A stretch of DNA of 64,000 bases from Paenibacillus glucanolyticus NBRC 15330 (GTDB lineage: Bacteria > Bacillota > Bacilli > Paenibacillales > Paenibacillaceae): assembly GCF_004000885.1 (NCBI RefSeq), contig NZ_BIMC01000009.1:62001-126000 (forward strand), given 5' to 3'. This document shows positions 37,885-46,740 of this stretch, in pieces. Numbering within the stretch: the stretch's first letter is position 1; each line of letters opens with the position of its first letter. Below the pieces are notes generated by a model. That model worked only from the letters and a program-made list of their open reading frames with translations. It did no database searches and had not been told where the DNA came from. A program made the position numbers and the translations under genes.

Positions 37885-39300
37885 TTTCGGTAAGCTTGGT
37901 ATGGTCTGATTGCAATCCCCAGGTAGCGGCAAATTACGGCATACGTACCGCCCGGCGCTGTTCTCGTTCGCTGCTCCCGAAGGTGCAGGCTGGTGCACCC
38001 GCTGTTTCCAGAGCTGCCACAGCATGAAGCCATCATTGGCCTTTCCCTTATTCTTGATGTAATTAACCATCGTTTCTACATTATAATACTGTGTTGCGAT
38101 GTTATTCTGTCCGTTCATCATCTCGGCATCATACACCGTGCCCGGTGCTGCATTTAGCTGCAGGACAGCGCCGCCGGAGCCCTCCGGTGCAATCTGCATG
38201 CCCATGTTGATCGGCCCGTTATATATCGCCTTATAAGATTCATATCCTTCACGAGGATCGTAGTAAATGCCCCCATCGTAGGACATCAGATTAATGAAAT
38301 TGATCTTGCTGCCATGATCCTTGACGACACGGTACATCGTGCCTCCAAAAGGGGAACCCCACTGAACTTTGCCTTCCTCAAACGGCGTTCCCTTCACATA
38401 ATAAGCGCCCGTAGACCATCCTGCGATGGAGATCTGAAGATTGGCATTCCTTGCATTGATTTCGTTATAGAGGCTCGTAATAATGCCGGCGATCTCGCCA
38501 TCCTTGGAGCAGCTGAACTGAGCGGCTGTTCCTTTGTTGCAGCTGCTGCCGCTGGACTCCCAATCGATGTCGACACCGGCCACACCCAAATCCTGTGCCA
38601 GATCCACAATGTTCTTGGCATTGAATCCGGACCACTGTGAGCCTTGGCTGTACGACCAGCCTCCTACTGACAGGAACGCTTTCGTTCCGCGGGCTCTCAG
38701 CGCCGCGATGTTGTTTCGAAGGTCCAGGGACTGCTGGGAAGTAAATTTACGCTGGCCGTTTGGCGTTGTTGCTCCTTCCACGAATTCCAAACCCGCAACG
38801 GCTTGGTCAAATGCATAAGAGCCTTTGGCATACGTGGTATCTGGTCTTACAAATGCCAGATTGACATGGGTAATGTAATTGGGAACATTAGCCGTAGTCA
38901 GGTCGTATATGCTTGTATTCCAAGAGCTCGCGTAAGCAACATACATCCGGCTCCCAGGCAGCGGAGGATCAACAGGTGGGTCCACTGGCGGATCGACCGG
39001 GGGATCCACTGGCGGATCGACTGGTGGTGTTCCTGGATTGCAGGCCCCCAAGTCCTCCCATACGCCCCATTGTCCGGTCGTTCCAGGAACCTCGCCCTGC
39101 GTCCACCACTTCGCTTTCCACGCATGACCATTGTGGGATACTATGTTGCCTCCACCATACACAGCCGAACTGCTCCACGCAGGCTCTGTGCAAGCCTCGG
39201 CTGCTTGGGCCTTGAACACTGGAAATACACTGAATACCAGCACAGCAACGATTCCGAGAATAAAACCTCTCATGGTTCTGGACATGCTGTTCATCATCAT
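37879..39300 (-). CDS. Secreted GH18 chitinase with N-terminal CBM5/12
   Basis: A 473-residue secreted enzyme. A signal peptide (about 1-34, ending AQAA) is followed by a CBM5/12 chitin-binding domain (about 36-87, with WKAKWWTQGE and WEDLG). A proline-rich linker of five PPVD repeats (92-111) leads to the GH18 barrel (about 118-473). The catalytic DxDxE is D244-I-D246-W-E248, with E248 the acid, and SVGGWSYS and LMSYDGG also match. It hydrolyses chitin outside the cell. Three tandem ATGs (39300, 39297, 39294) follow AAGGAG. A cre-like site precedes it. Confidence 0.95.
   Translation of the reverse strand: MMMNSMSRTMRGFILGIVAVLVFSVFPVFKAQAAEACTEPAWSSSAVYGGGNIVSHNGHAWKAKWWTQGEVPGTTGQWGVWEDLGACNPGTPPVDPPVDPPVDPPVDPPVDPPLPGSRMYVAYASSWNTSIYDLTTANVPNYITHVNLAFVRPDTTYAKGSYAFDQAVAGLEFVEGATTPNGQRKFTSQQSLDLRNNIAALRARGTKAFLSVGGWSYSQGSQWSGFNAKNIVDLAQDLGVAGVDIDWESSGSSCNKGTAAQFSCSKDGEIAGIITSLYNEINARNANLQISIAGWSTGAYYVKGTPFEEGKVQWGSPFGGTMYRVVKDHGSKINFINLMSYDGGIYYDPREGYESYKAIYNGPINMGMQIAPEGSGGAVLQLNAAPGTVYDAEMMNGQNNIATQYYNVETMVNYIKNKGKANDGFMLWQLWKQRVHQPAPSGAANENSAGRYVCRNLPLPGDCNQTIPSLPKL
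38963..39027. repeat. 12-bp tandem repeat encoding the (PPVD) linker
   Basis: About five copies of a 12-base unit (GGATCCACTGGC-like) encode the PPVD repeats that join the chitin-binding and catalytic domains. Copies differ mainly at third codon positions, so it is an in-frame linker repeat, not a CRISPR or intergenic satellite. Confidence 0.85.
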
Positions 39301-39322
39301 ACAACTCCTTCCATTATTCTTA

Positions 39323-39337
39323 TTAAAGCGTTTTCAA
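39323..39337 (-). promoter_or_regulatory. cre-like site before the chitinase gene
   Basis: On the minus strand TTGAAAACGCTTTAA differs at one position from the cre consensus. It lies 23 bases upstream of the first start codon, within the transcribed leader, where CcpA could block elongation. A TATAAT (complement of about 39391-39396) upstream may be the -10 box. Confidence 0.45.
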
Positions 39338-39495
39338 ATCTGACAAAAGCTTCGTTCCATACACCTCCCCAGGTCTATACCAATGAAATTATAAAACGCA
39401 CTTTAAGTGTAACTTGGTGGATCTTTGTACAAAAAGGATAAGATTTACTTATATAGGGGCAAAATCCTACACCCTAATGAATCCATAATTCCAAT

Positions 39496-39537
39496 AAAAA
39501 GCCGTCACTCTGCAAATTTTCGCAAAATAACGGCCTT
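39496..39537 (-). terminator. Putative terminator of the YqcI-family gene
   Basis: An outer GCCGT/ACGGC pairing with an interrupted inner stem is followed on the minus strand by TTTTTATT. It lies about 70 bases beyond the stop. The stem is weak; 39338-39495 otherwise shows only the chitinase promoter region. Confidence 0.45.
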
Positions 39538-39604
39538 GAATGGATAAGCTTGGTTAACCCTTACTACAATTTAGGGTATGATGATAGCAGTGTGTTATTT
39601 CTTG

Positions 39605-40357
39605 TTATCTGTTGATCTCCTTGTGGAGCCTTGCAAACGGACATTTTGACAGCGATTCTGTGTTATCCCGCAGAAAATATTGCTTCCATTCATAATTATC
39701 CTCCGCCCCATAGAACTTTAAATCCGGATGAGGCGGTACGGGATCATATTCAACTAACCGCTGGCGAATCATGGCCTTTGTTCGTTCTGCTTGCCCTTCC
39801 CGGGCATTGAACTGCTGCAGAACCCAGCGGGGCGTGAAGGCAAGCATCATATAAGGGAAATATCTGCTCTGACGAAGCTCATGCGCGGGTGTGCCGCAAT
39901 ACACAAAATAAGGCTCGCCTGCATAACAAAATTCCCACAGATGTTCCGAAGGCTCCTCGGGGAGACCCTCCGGCCAAGGTTCTGCGTCGTATTCGGTTGT
40001 TCGGCTTAGCAGCTGCCAGAATAAACGCTCATAGTACTCGACGCCTGCCAAGTCATTCCTGCTATGTTCCGTGTTGATCAACACGACAAGTGAAGTATAC
40101 GGCCCAAAATCTCTGGAGCCGAGTCCGAACTCATGCAGCAGTGAGGCCAGTTGTCCCGCTGCCTCCTGCGATTCGCCCTGATTAATAAAGCCATATCTAA
40201 AATGCTTCAGCACATGTCCCTGCACTGCCGGAATACAGGGGAATTTGGCGGAACGGTCCGTCATTTTCTCGGTTAGCTTTATTATCGCTTCACGCTGCCA
40301 GTCCTCCGGTAATCCATGAATAGCATCCATATCTTCCAACCTCATTAAACCGCTCAT
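39605..40357 (-). CDS. YqcI/YcgG-family protein
   Basis: A 250-residue protein matching the YqcI/YcgG family: KFPCIPAVQGHVLKHFRYGF near the start, then SLVVLINTEHS, FCYAGEPYFVYCGTPAHELRQSRYF and a C-terminal CPFARLHKEI. The family includes heme-dependent N-oxygenase-like enzymes as distant relatives, but the function here is unknown. ATG 40357 follows AGGAGG at 5 bases; an upstream extension to 40522 has no ribosome site. No signal peptide. It is divergent from the RNase J gene. Confidence 0.85.
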   Translation of the reverse strand: MSGLMRLEDMDAIHGLPEDWQREAIIKLTEKMTDRSAKFPCIPAVQGHVLKHFRYGFINQGESQEAAGQLASLLHEFGLGSRDFGPYTSLVVLINTEHSRNDLAGVEYYERLFWQLLSRTTEYDAEPWPEGLPEEPSEHLWEFCYAGEPYFVYCGTPAHELRQSRYFPYMMLAFTPRWVLQQFNAREGQAERTKAMIRQRLVEYDPVPPHPDLKFYGAEDNYEWKQYFLRDNTESLSKCPFARLHKEINR

Positions 40358-40542
40358 CACCAGTCCTCCTCTTTCTACAGCATATAAGAGTGGATAAAAA
40401 TGGGTGACTGTCCCGGCCGAAATCCAAATGAATTTCGAAAAGCGTTTCACGAAGCTTGAACTTTCTGATATCTTAAGTAGAGAAGAAATATAAAATGACC
40501 AGGCTTCTGCCTTAATTACCATAGAGAGGATTCTTTCACATT

Positions 40543-42261
40543 ATGTCTAAACCCCTGCTAACAGATCAGATTCAAACTGCCAAGCCTGCCAAAAAACCGA
40601 GGCCATCCGCTCCGCCTGTGCGCATCTTTGCGCTGGGGGGGCTTGGAGAGATCGGAAAAAACATGTACGGTGTGGAATTCAAGAATGAGATTATCCTCAT
40701 CGATGCCGGGCTGAAATTCCCGGATGCCGAAATGAGCGGAGTCGATTACATCATTCCGGATATCCGTTATTTAATCGATAACAAACACAAAGTGAAGGGT
40801 CTGTTTCTGACCCATGGCCATGAAGACCATATCGGGGCTATTCCTTATGTCCTTCGTCAAATCCAGATGCCGATTTATGGCGGGGCGCTGACCATCGGAT
40901 TGGTTCGTGCGAAGCTGGAAGAGCATCGTCTGCTGGACCAAAGCGATCTGCGTGTGTTTCATGAAGACGAAACCATCTCATTCCGTCATCTTTCCGTTCA
41001 TTTCTTCAGAACCACCCACAGCATTCCGGATGCCTTCGGGGTCGTGGTAGAAACCCCATACGGTCCGATCGTACATACCGGGGACTTTAAATTTGATTTT
41101 ACGCCAGAGGATAGACCCGCTGATCTGCATAAAATCCTGCATATTGGCAAACGCGGCGTGCTCGCCCTTATGGCCGACAGCACCAACAGCGAGCGCGACG
41201 GATTTACGCCTTCAGAGCGTACCGTGGGCAACTCCATTCTGCGTCTGTTCCAGGAATGTCCCGGACGGATTTTGTTCGCAACCTTTGCTTCTAACGTCCA
41301 TCGGTTACAGCAGGTCGTTGAGGCTGCCATCCGAACAGGACGCAAAATCGCAATTGTCGGCCGTAGTATGGAGAAGGTATTTGTCATCGGACAAGAACTC
41401 GGTTATATTCGCGTCCCTGACGGCATGTTTATCGATGCCAAAGCCGCTAACCGTTATCGGGACGACCAGGTGCTAATTATTTGTACAGGCAGTCAGGGCG
41501 AGCCCAATGCGGCACTGACCCGTATCGCCTCAGGTGCCCATCGTTCCATTCAAATTCATCCGGAGGACACCGTCATTTTCTCCTCCTCGCCGATTCCCGG
41601 AAACACCCAGAATGTAAACCGCAGCATCGATCTCTTGATGCGGGCCGGAGCAGAGGTCAAATACGGATCCATTCTCGATATTCACACCTCGGGTCACGGC
41701 TGCCGCGAAGATCTCAAGCTGATGATCAGCAGTTTGCGTCCTAAATATTTCGTACCGATTCACGGGGAGTACCGGATGATGCTCAATCACCGTCATCTGG
41801 CCGTGCAGGTTGGTGTTCCTGACAGCAACGTTTACTTGATGAACATCGGAAATACGCTGTCCCTGTTCCGCAACTACGCGCGGAAAGGCCGGAACATCCC
41901 TTCCGGAGACGTCTACATTAATAACGGTGAGCTTCGCACTCATGAAAAGGAATTGCTTGAAGAGCGGGTACAGCTCGCTCACGATGGTGTTGTCATCGTT
42001 GCCATTACCATCAATCGCGAAACGCGCAAGCTGATGTCCGGGCCGGAGCTGATCACCCGCGGTTTTGTCTATATGCAGGATTCCAAACCTCTTCTCCGCC
42101 GCGCAGAAGCCATGCTGCGCAAACAGCTGAACAAGGCCGGAGAGCAGCGTGAATACAACCGCGCGGCTTGGGAGCAGATGACCAACAACACGCTTAACCG
42201 TTACTTCAAGCGGGAGCTCGGCCGAAGCCCGTACATTATGCCTTCCATTATGGAAATATAA
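40543..42261 (+). CDS. Ribonuclease J
   Basis: A 572-residue metallo-beta-lactamase/beta-CASP ribonuclease with 5'-exonuclease and endonuclease activity in mRNA decay and RNA maturation. The zinc motif H91-G-H93-E-D95-H96 is intact, followed by IVHTGDFKFDF, STNSE, FATFASNVHRLQQV and the C-terminal MPSIMEI. An extra ~25-residue Lys/Pro-rich N-terminus precedes the RIFALGGLGEIGKN core. The match to RNase J1/J2 is clear but I cannot assign which paralogue. ATG 40543 is preceded by AGAGAGGA. It is followed by a bidirectional terminator. Confidence 0.95.
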   Translation: MSKPLLTDQIQTAKPAKKPRPSAPPVRIFALGGLGEIGKNMYGVEFKNEIILIDAGLKFPDAEMSGVDYIIPDIRYLIDNKHKVKGLFLTHGHEDHIGAIPYVLRQIQMPIYGGALTIGLVRAKLEEHRLLDQSDLRVFHEDETISFRHLSVHFFRTTHSIPDAFGVVVETPYGPIVHTGDFKFDFTPEDRPADLHKILHIGKRGVLALMADSTNSERDGFTPSERTVGNSILRLFQECPGRILFATFASNVHRLQQVVEAAIRTGRKIAIVGRSMEKVFVIGQELGYIRVPDGMFIDAKAANRYRDDQVLIICTGSQGEPNAALTRIASGAHRSIQIHPEDTVIFSSSPIPGNTQNVNRSIDLLMRAGAEVKYGSILDIHTSGHGCREDLKLMISSLRPKYFVPIHGEYRMMLNHRHLAVQVGVPDSNVYLMNIGNTLSLFRNYARKGRNIPSGDVYINNGELRTHEKELLEERVQLAHDGVVIVAITINRETRKLMSGPELITRGFVYMQDSKPLLRRAEAMLRKQLNKAGEQREYNRAAWEQMTNNTLNRYFKRELGRSPYIMPSIMEI

Positions 42262-42300
42262 ACGCTTCACGCCCTGCCGCATGAACAGAATCACCATACA

Positions 42301-42350
42301 AAAAGGGTGGACCCAAGGTATTTCATACCTTTGTGGGTCCACCCTTTTCT
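42301..42350. terminator. Bidirectional terminator between RNase J and the MFS gene
   Basis: A very strong hairpin: 15-bp arms (42301-42315 and 42333-42347, AAAAGGGTGG…/…CCACCCTTTT) with an inner AAGGTAT/ATACCTT extension and T-runs on both strands. It serves both convergent genes. Confidence 0.92.
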
Positions 42351-42410
42351 TACATTCAGTTCCTTGCTGTGAATAACAGAACAGCTATCGCTGCTTGCGA
42401 TGCTGATTAC

Positions 42411-43634
42411 TTAATCCGCAAGCTCCAGCCCTTTTGTTTCTTTTCCAAGAATCAATACCCCCGCAGCCCCGATTAGAATGGTCACAAAGAACATCACGAA
42501 GATGAACTCAATGCTGGTCCCGTTCTGCTTCAGCACACCGACGAGAAGCGGCGCAATCACGCCGCCAATCCGTCCGAAGGACGTCGCCAGCCCAACCCCT
42601 GTTGAACGTACTTTCGTCGGGTAGAGCTCCGGACTGTAGGCATAGAGTCCGCCCCATGCCCCCAGATTGAAGAATGACAGGGAAATCCCCGCAGCAAGAA
42701 GTGATGCTTCCGTATTGGCATAGCCAAACCAGATTGCACTTAGAGCCGTAAGCACCAAGTATGTAACCAGAACAAACTTCCGTCCAAACTTCTCAATAAA
42801 GTAGGCGGCTGTAAAATATCCTGGCAATTGGGCAAGTGTCATGATCAGCACGTACTGAAAGCTCCTGACCAGACTGAAGCCTTTGTCCACCATAACCGTC
42901 GGAAGCCACAGAAACATACCGTAATAGGAAAATACGACTGTAAACCACAGCACCCACAGCATAATGCTTGTACGCCGATGTTCGACCGACCAGACCGAGG
43001 CTACCCGCTGTCTTAAGGTCACCTTCGTGGCCATCTTTGCCTTCTGCTGTATATACCTTGGCGAATCCTCAATCGCACGCCGCAGATAGAGTGCATAGAA
43101 AGCAGGCAGAGCTCCAATCACAAAGGCTGCCCGCCAGCCGTAATCCGGTATGACAAAATAGGCGATAAGTGCGGATAAAATCCAGCCCGCTGCCCAGAAG
43201 CTCTCCAGCTGTACAACCGCTCTTCCCCGTTCATTTGCCGGCATACTTTCCGACACCAGGGTAGATGCAACCGGAAGCTCTCCGCCAAGTCCAAAGCCGG
43301 CGATAAAGCGCATAAAACATAACATAATAAAACCGGTAGCCAGCGCGGAAAGGCCGCTCGCTATCGAGAATATGAGCAGCGTCCAGAGCAGAATGTTCTT
43401 CCGTCCGTATTTGTCCGCCAAAAACCCAGCCATCGCCGCGCCAAATACCATTCCGATCGACGTTGTACTCGTCAGGATTCCAACCTGCTGCGAGCTTAGC
43501 GACCATTCGGTTGCCAGCGCTGCGACAACAAACGAAATCATTCCGACATCCATCGCATCAAACATCCAGCTGAGTCCCGCGCTGAACAGTAGCTTGCGCC
43601 GCTTCGGCTCTTTTAATAATTGCATGTTGCCCAT
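42411..43634 (-). CDS. MFS transporter, metabolite:proton symporter-type
   Basis: A 407-residue 12-helix major facilitator. TM1 has FDAMDVGM with an Asp pair typical of aromatic-acid/sugar:H+ symporters, motif A is GFLADKYGRKNILL, and LVSESMPANERGRAVVQLESFWAAGW follows TM4. The closest textbook group is the YceI/niacin-type or PcaK-like symporters; the substrate is not predictable. It starts 66 bases downstream of the PAS kinase stop on the same strand. Confidence 0.88.
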   Translation of the reverse strand: MGNMQLLKEPKRRKLLFSAGLSWMFDAMDVGMISFVVAALATEWSLSSQQVGILTSTTSIGMVFGAAMAGFLADKYGRKNILLWTLLIFSIASGLSALATGFIMLCFMRFIAGFGLGGELPVASTLVSESMPANERGRAVVQLESFWAAGWILSALIAYFVIPDYGWRAAFVIGALPAFYALYLRRAIEDSPRYIQQKAKMATKVTLRQRVASVWSVEHRRTSIMLWVLWFTVVFSYYGMFLWLPTVMVDKGFSLVRSFQYVLIMTLAQLPGYFTAAYFIEKFGRKFVLVTYLVLTALSAIWFGYANTEASLLAAGISLSFFNLGAWGGLYAYSPELYPTKVRSTGVGLATSFGRIGGVIAPLLVGVLKQNGTSIEFIFVMFFVTILIGAAGVLILGKETKGLELAD

Positions 43635-43700
43635 ATTGACCGCCCCCTCTCCTATATCTTTCTATAATGTAGAGCGAACAATACGTCTGGTCAAGCTGGA

Positions 43701-44768
43701 TTATGCCATCGGCAAGATCACAGTGATGGTTGTACCTACCTGAAGCTTGCTGGAAACATGAACCTCCCCCTTGTGATCCTCAATCATTTTTTTGCTGATC
43801 ATGAATCCCAAGCCGTTCCCTTTCTCCTTGGTCGTAAAAAAGGGCTCACCCAGACGGGAGAGAATAGACTCGGGAATCCCGCAGCCATTGTCAATGAAAT
43901 GGATGGCGATGGTATGGCCTTCGCCTCTTCCCAGCCGAATGGTCAGCTCCCCGCCATCTGGCATGGACTCCACCGCATTTTTGATAAAATTAATAAACAC
44001 CTGCTTCAGATGGTTCACATCGCAATCCACGCTGGCCTCGTGCGCTCCGAAATCCGTGATGATCTCAACGTTATGTATAATAGCCTGTGTATTCAAGAGT
44101 GTTATCACCTGCTCCAGGAGCTGCCGGATATCCGTACGTTCGAATTTCACACTCTGCGGCTTTGCCAGGAACAGAAGCTCGCTGACAATCAGCTCAATCC
44201 GTTCGATCTCTGAAGAGATAATATCGAAATATTGATCCTTCCGACCTGCACCGGATCGAATTAATTGGACAAATCCTTTGATGGAGGTCATCGGATTTCG
44301 GATTTCGTGGGCGATACCTGCCGCAAGCTGCCCGGCCATCGACAACTTATCGGACTGAATCAGCCTCTCCTCTTCCTGATGGGCGGCTCGCTTTAAATCG
44401 GTGATATCCGTAAAGTGAGCTATGTAGCCGAGCGTTCTTCCATCTCTGCTATGGGCCATGCTTAACCTGCAGGATACCCACTTGATATCGCCTTGTTTAT
44501 GTAACAACCTCTTCTCCATTTGCAGGGAAAGGGCCTTACCCGACATTAATTTCTCCAGTCGTTCCCTGTCCTTATTCACGTCTTCCGGATAAATCCAATG
44601 ATAGTACGGATGGTACAGACATTCCTCTGCCTCATACCCTAGTATGACACAAGCAGCGGGATTGATCTTGATAATGCTCCCCTCAGAATCGATGAATACC
44701 GTTCCGATCGGCGCAACTTCAACCGCCTGAACCATAAAATCATAGTTGAGACATTCACTATTCATCAT
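43701..44768 (-). CDS. PAS-domain sensor histidine kinase (KinA/KinE-like)
   Basis: A 355-residue soluble kinase with no membrane helix. An N-terminal PAS/PAC region (about 8-125, EGSIIKINPAACVILGYEAEE; LGYIAHFTDIT) is followed by HisKA (H in AAGIAHEIRNPMTSIKGFVQLI) and HATPase_c (NFIKNAVESMPDGG; HFIDNGCGIPESIL; GNGLGFMISKKMI). The arrangement is that of Bacillus sporulation phosphorelay kinases such as KinA/KinE; a role in sporulation entry is inference. No response regulator gene is adjacent, as usual for phosphorelay kinases. ATG 44768 follows AGGAGG. Confidence 0.92.
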   Translation of the reverse strand: MMNSECLNYDFMVQAVEVAPIGTVFIDSEGSIIKINPAACVILGYEAEECLYHPYYHWIYPEDVNKDRERLEKLMSGKALSLQMEKRLLHKQGDIKWVSCRLSMAHSRDGRTLGYIAHFTDITDLKRAAHQEEERLIQSDKLSMAGQLAAGIAHEIRNPMTSIKGFVQLIRSGAGRKDQYFDIISSEIERIELIVSELLFLAKPQSVKFERTDIRQLLEQVITLLNTQAIIHNVEIITDFGAHEASVDCDVNHLKQVFINFIKNAVESMPDGGELTIRLGRGEGHTIAIHFIDNGCGIPESILSRLGEPFFTTKEKGNGLGFMISKKMIEDHKGEVHVSSKLQVGTTITVILPMA

Positions 44769-44986
44769 CGTGGAGATCCTCCTGTCCTTCGTTGTTCAAA
44801 TCGTTTTACATATTTCGAGATATAGGTTTGCTTCTCCTCTCCTCTTCTCTATATTAGAAAATATAAATAAAGCAAACCAAAGGATAATTTGGACATAAGG
44901 CGAATATATTGTTATGGAGTTTCTAATATATGGTGTCAATACCAGAGCTATTCTAGTGAAACTGAGAGAAAATGGTATTTTTTGAC
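44769..44986. other. Intergenic region upstream of the papain-like gene
   Basis: AT-rich, with no supported gene. It is the divergent upstream region of the PAS kinase gene and of the papain-like gene, whose promoter follows at 44987. Confidence 0.5.
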
Positions 44987-45015
44987 TTGAACACCATCGC
45001 TTTTTCGTTTATTGT
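44987..45015 (+). promoter_or_regulatory. SigA-type promoter of the papain-like gene
   Basis: TTGAAC (44987-44992), a 17-base spacer and TATTGT (45010-45015), about 60 bases before ATG 45079, close to vegetative consensus. Confidence 0.7.
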
Positions 45016-45078
45016 GAAAGAAAGCAAGTCATTTACAATTGCTAGTCGTTAGGACCGTTAACAAAGGAGTTTGCGAGT

Positions 45079-45699
45079 ATGTACACGGAACAAGATATTT
45101 GGATTGTGCTTACAGGCACGGGCACCTGGTTCAGCAGAATGATCCAATATTTCACGAAGGCCCCACTAAACCATGCATCCATTGCGTTTGATTCCGAATT
45201 ACGCGAAGTGTACAGCTTTGGCCGAAAGAAGGCAAACAATCCGTTTGATGGCGGTTTGGTTCGCGAGAATTTGCGCGCTCCATTCTTCTACACCTCGGAA
45301 TGCGCCGTTTACCGCTGCCGCGTCAGTAATGAGGACTATCAACGCATGCACAATCTTGTCAAAGAGATGATGCGTGATCAGAACCGCTACAAATATAATC
45401 TGCTAGGGCTGCTGGGTATATTGTTTCGGATTCATATTGATCGTGATGATGCTTTCTTCTGCTCTCACTTTGTCGCTACCGTTCTCGAGCAAGCAGGCCT
45501 GCGGCCTGTGAACAAACCTTGTCACTTGGTAACGCCAGAAGATTTCGCCCATTCACCGCAGTTGAATGAAATCTACCACGGTCCTCTTCATGGTTATCTT
45601 GCTCAGGAAATGACCTCCCCGCTGTCCCCGACGCCGACCTTTGCTCCTGCAACAACCAAAGGCAGAGGCAAGTTCTTCCGAATCGGGAAAACGGGTTAA
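45079..45699 (+). CDS. Permuted papain-like (YiiX/NlpC-type) hydrolase
   Basis: A 206-residue protein with the circularly permuted papain-like layout: a His in NHASIAF (H32) precedes the Cys in FFCSHFVATVLEQAG (C128). The family includes amidases and peptidases acting on cell-wall or lipid-linked substrates, and inactive members. No signal peptide or membrane helix is visible; a Pro/Thr-rich tail (180-200) follows. ATG 45079 follows AAAGGAG. Monocistronic, with its own promoter and terminator. Substrate unknown. Confidence 0.75.
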   Translation: MYTEQDIWIVLTGTGTWFSRMIQYFTKAPLNHASIAFDSELREVYSFGRKKANNPFDGGLVRENLRAPFFYTSECAVYRCRVSNEDYQRMHNLVKEMMRDQNRYKYNLLGLLGILFRIHIDRDDAFFCSHFVATVLEQAGLRPVNKPCHLVTPEDFAHSPQLNEIYHGPLHGYLAQEMTSPLSPTPTFAPATTKGRGKFFRIGKTG

Positions 45700-45752
45700 T
45701 ACCGAAATGTTTAGCTATGATATAAATAGGAACCTATAACATCTTGGAAAAA

Positions 45753-45785
45753 AAGCAGCCGGGCGATCGCCCGGCTGCTTCTTTA
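45753..45785. terminator. Bidirectional terminator
   Basis: A perfect 28-base palindrome (45753-45780, arms AAGCAGCCGGGCGA/TCGCCCGGCTGCTT) has A/T runs at both sides. It serves the papain-like gene (+) and the DedA-family gene (-). Confidence 0.88.
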
Positions 45786-45824
45786 TATGTTCTTCACGGG
45801 ATTTCCCCGACGTCGTGCTCAGGT

Positions 45825-46481
45825 TTAGGCTGATGGAGTCTGATCCGAGGTTTGATCCAGAACAACTGGTGTCTTCTCCACGACAGTTAAATTCGCTTCA
45901 GCCCGCTTCTGCTGCTCCATTTTCTTGCGCTTGCGTTTACGGTTGAAATACACGCCGACTAACAGAAGCGGAACGGCAATAAGCGCGATATACAAGGATA
46001 CGTCCTTAACCATACCTTCGGCCGCGTTGCCATACAGGTAAAACAAAGTACCTACCACATAAAACTTGGTGGCTCTGCCAATCGCAGCATACGCCAGGAG
46101 CCTCCATAACGGGAAGTTCAAACAACCTGAAAGGATGGTGAACACCTTAAAGGGAACCGGCGTAAAGGAACCAATCAATATGGCCGCCTCGCCGTTTTTC
46201 TGAAACATGTTCGTTGCAGCGTCAATCCACTCTTTTTTCAAAATCTTGTATAATACCGACTTCCCAAGCAGCTTTCCGATTAAATAACCAAATGGCGTTC
46301 CCAGCAAACACCCGATAAAACCATAAGTTGCAAGCCAAAGTGCATCCTGCGGATGAACAATACTTAGCGAAACTTGCAGAAAAAAGGCGGGTATCGGAAA
46401 AATTACAGCATCAGCAAATGAATGAATAAACAATCCCCATGGACCAAAACTCTTCAAAAAATCCAAAATGACCTGAAACAT
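45825..46481 (-). CDS. YqaA/DedA-family (VTT domain) membrane protein
   Basis: A 218-residue integral membrane protein of the DedA/VTT superfamily, matching the YqaA group: FGPWGLFIHSFADAVIFPIPAFFLQV at the N-terminus, GCLLGTPFGYLIGKLLGKS, and GSFTPVPFKVFTILSGCLNFP. The members are proposed lipid carriers or proton-linked transporters. The C-terminal cytoplasmic tail (about 180-218) is rich in Lys/Arg then Thr/Val. ATG 46481 follows a modest site. Confidence 0.85.
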   Translation of the reverse strand: MFQVILDFLKSFGPWGLFIHSFADAVIFPIPAFFLQVSLSIVHPQDALWLATYGFIGCLLGTPFGYLIGKLLGKSVLYKILKKEWIDAATNMFQKNGEAAILIGSFTPVPFKVFTILSGCLNFPLWRLLAYAAIGRATKFYVVGTLFYLYGNAAEGMVKDVSLYIALIAVPLLLVGVYFNRKRKRKKMEQQKRAEANLTVVEKTPVVLDQTSDQTPSA

Positions 46482-46648
46482 GTCTCAACCCCTAAATATT
46501 TTCTTCCTGTTTCTATCAGACCCTTTATAAATTATAGCACATAATTATACTGGAAAGGACCTAAGCCACTCCAGCCCTGCGGAAATACGTGAATAAAGAA
46601 GCATGCCTTTGCTCCTATATAGTATATGCATCGAATTCAACTAACAAC

Positions 46649-46679
46649 AAAAAAACCTTTCTTGCAGAAAGAAAGGTTT
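46649..46679 (-). terminator. Terminator of pdxK
   Basis: A nearly perfect AAACCTTTCTT/AAGAAAGGTTT stem (loop GCAG region) is followed on the minus strand by a run of about seven T. It lies about 60 bases beyond the pdxK stop. The gap up to the DedA gene (46482-46648) shows no other gene. Confidence 0.85.
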
Positions 46680-46740
46680 CTCGTCACATTGTGCAAGCCG
46701 GAATCAAAAATGAATAAGCTTGCAAAAAAATGTATTTTGT

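Noticed and set aside
38963..39027. Short regularly repeated units that could suggest a CRISPR array
   Set aside because: Units are directly abutting, in frame, and encode the PPVD linker of the chitinase.
40400..40460. AAAGCGTTTCAC-like sequence as a cre upstream of RNase J
   Set aside because: Two mismatches to the consensus on either strand, and RNase J is not a plausible catabolite-controlled gene.
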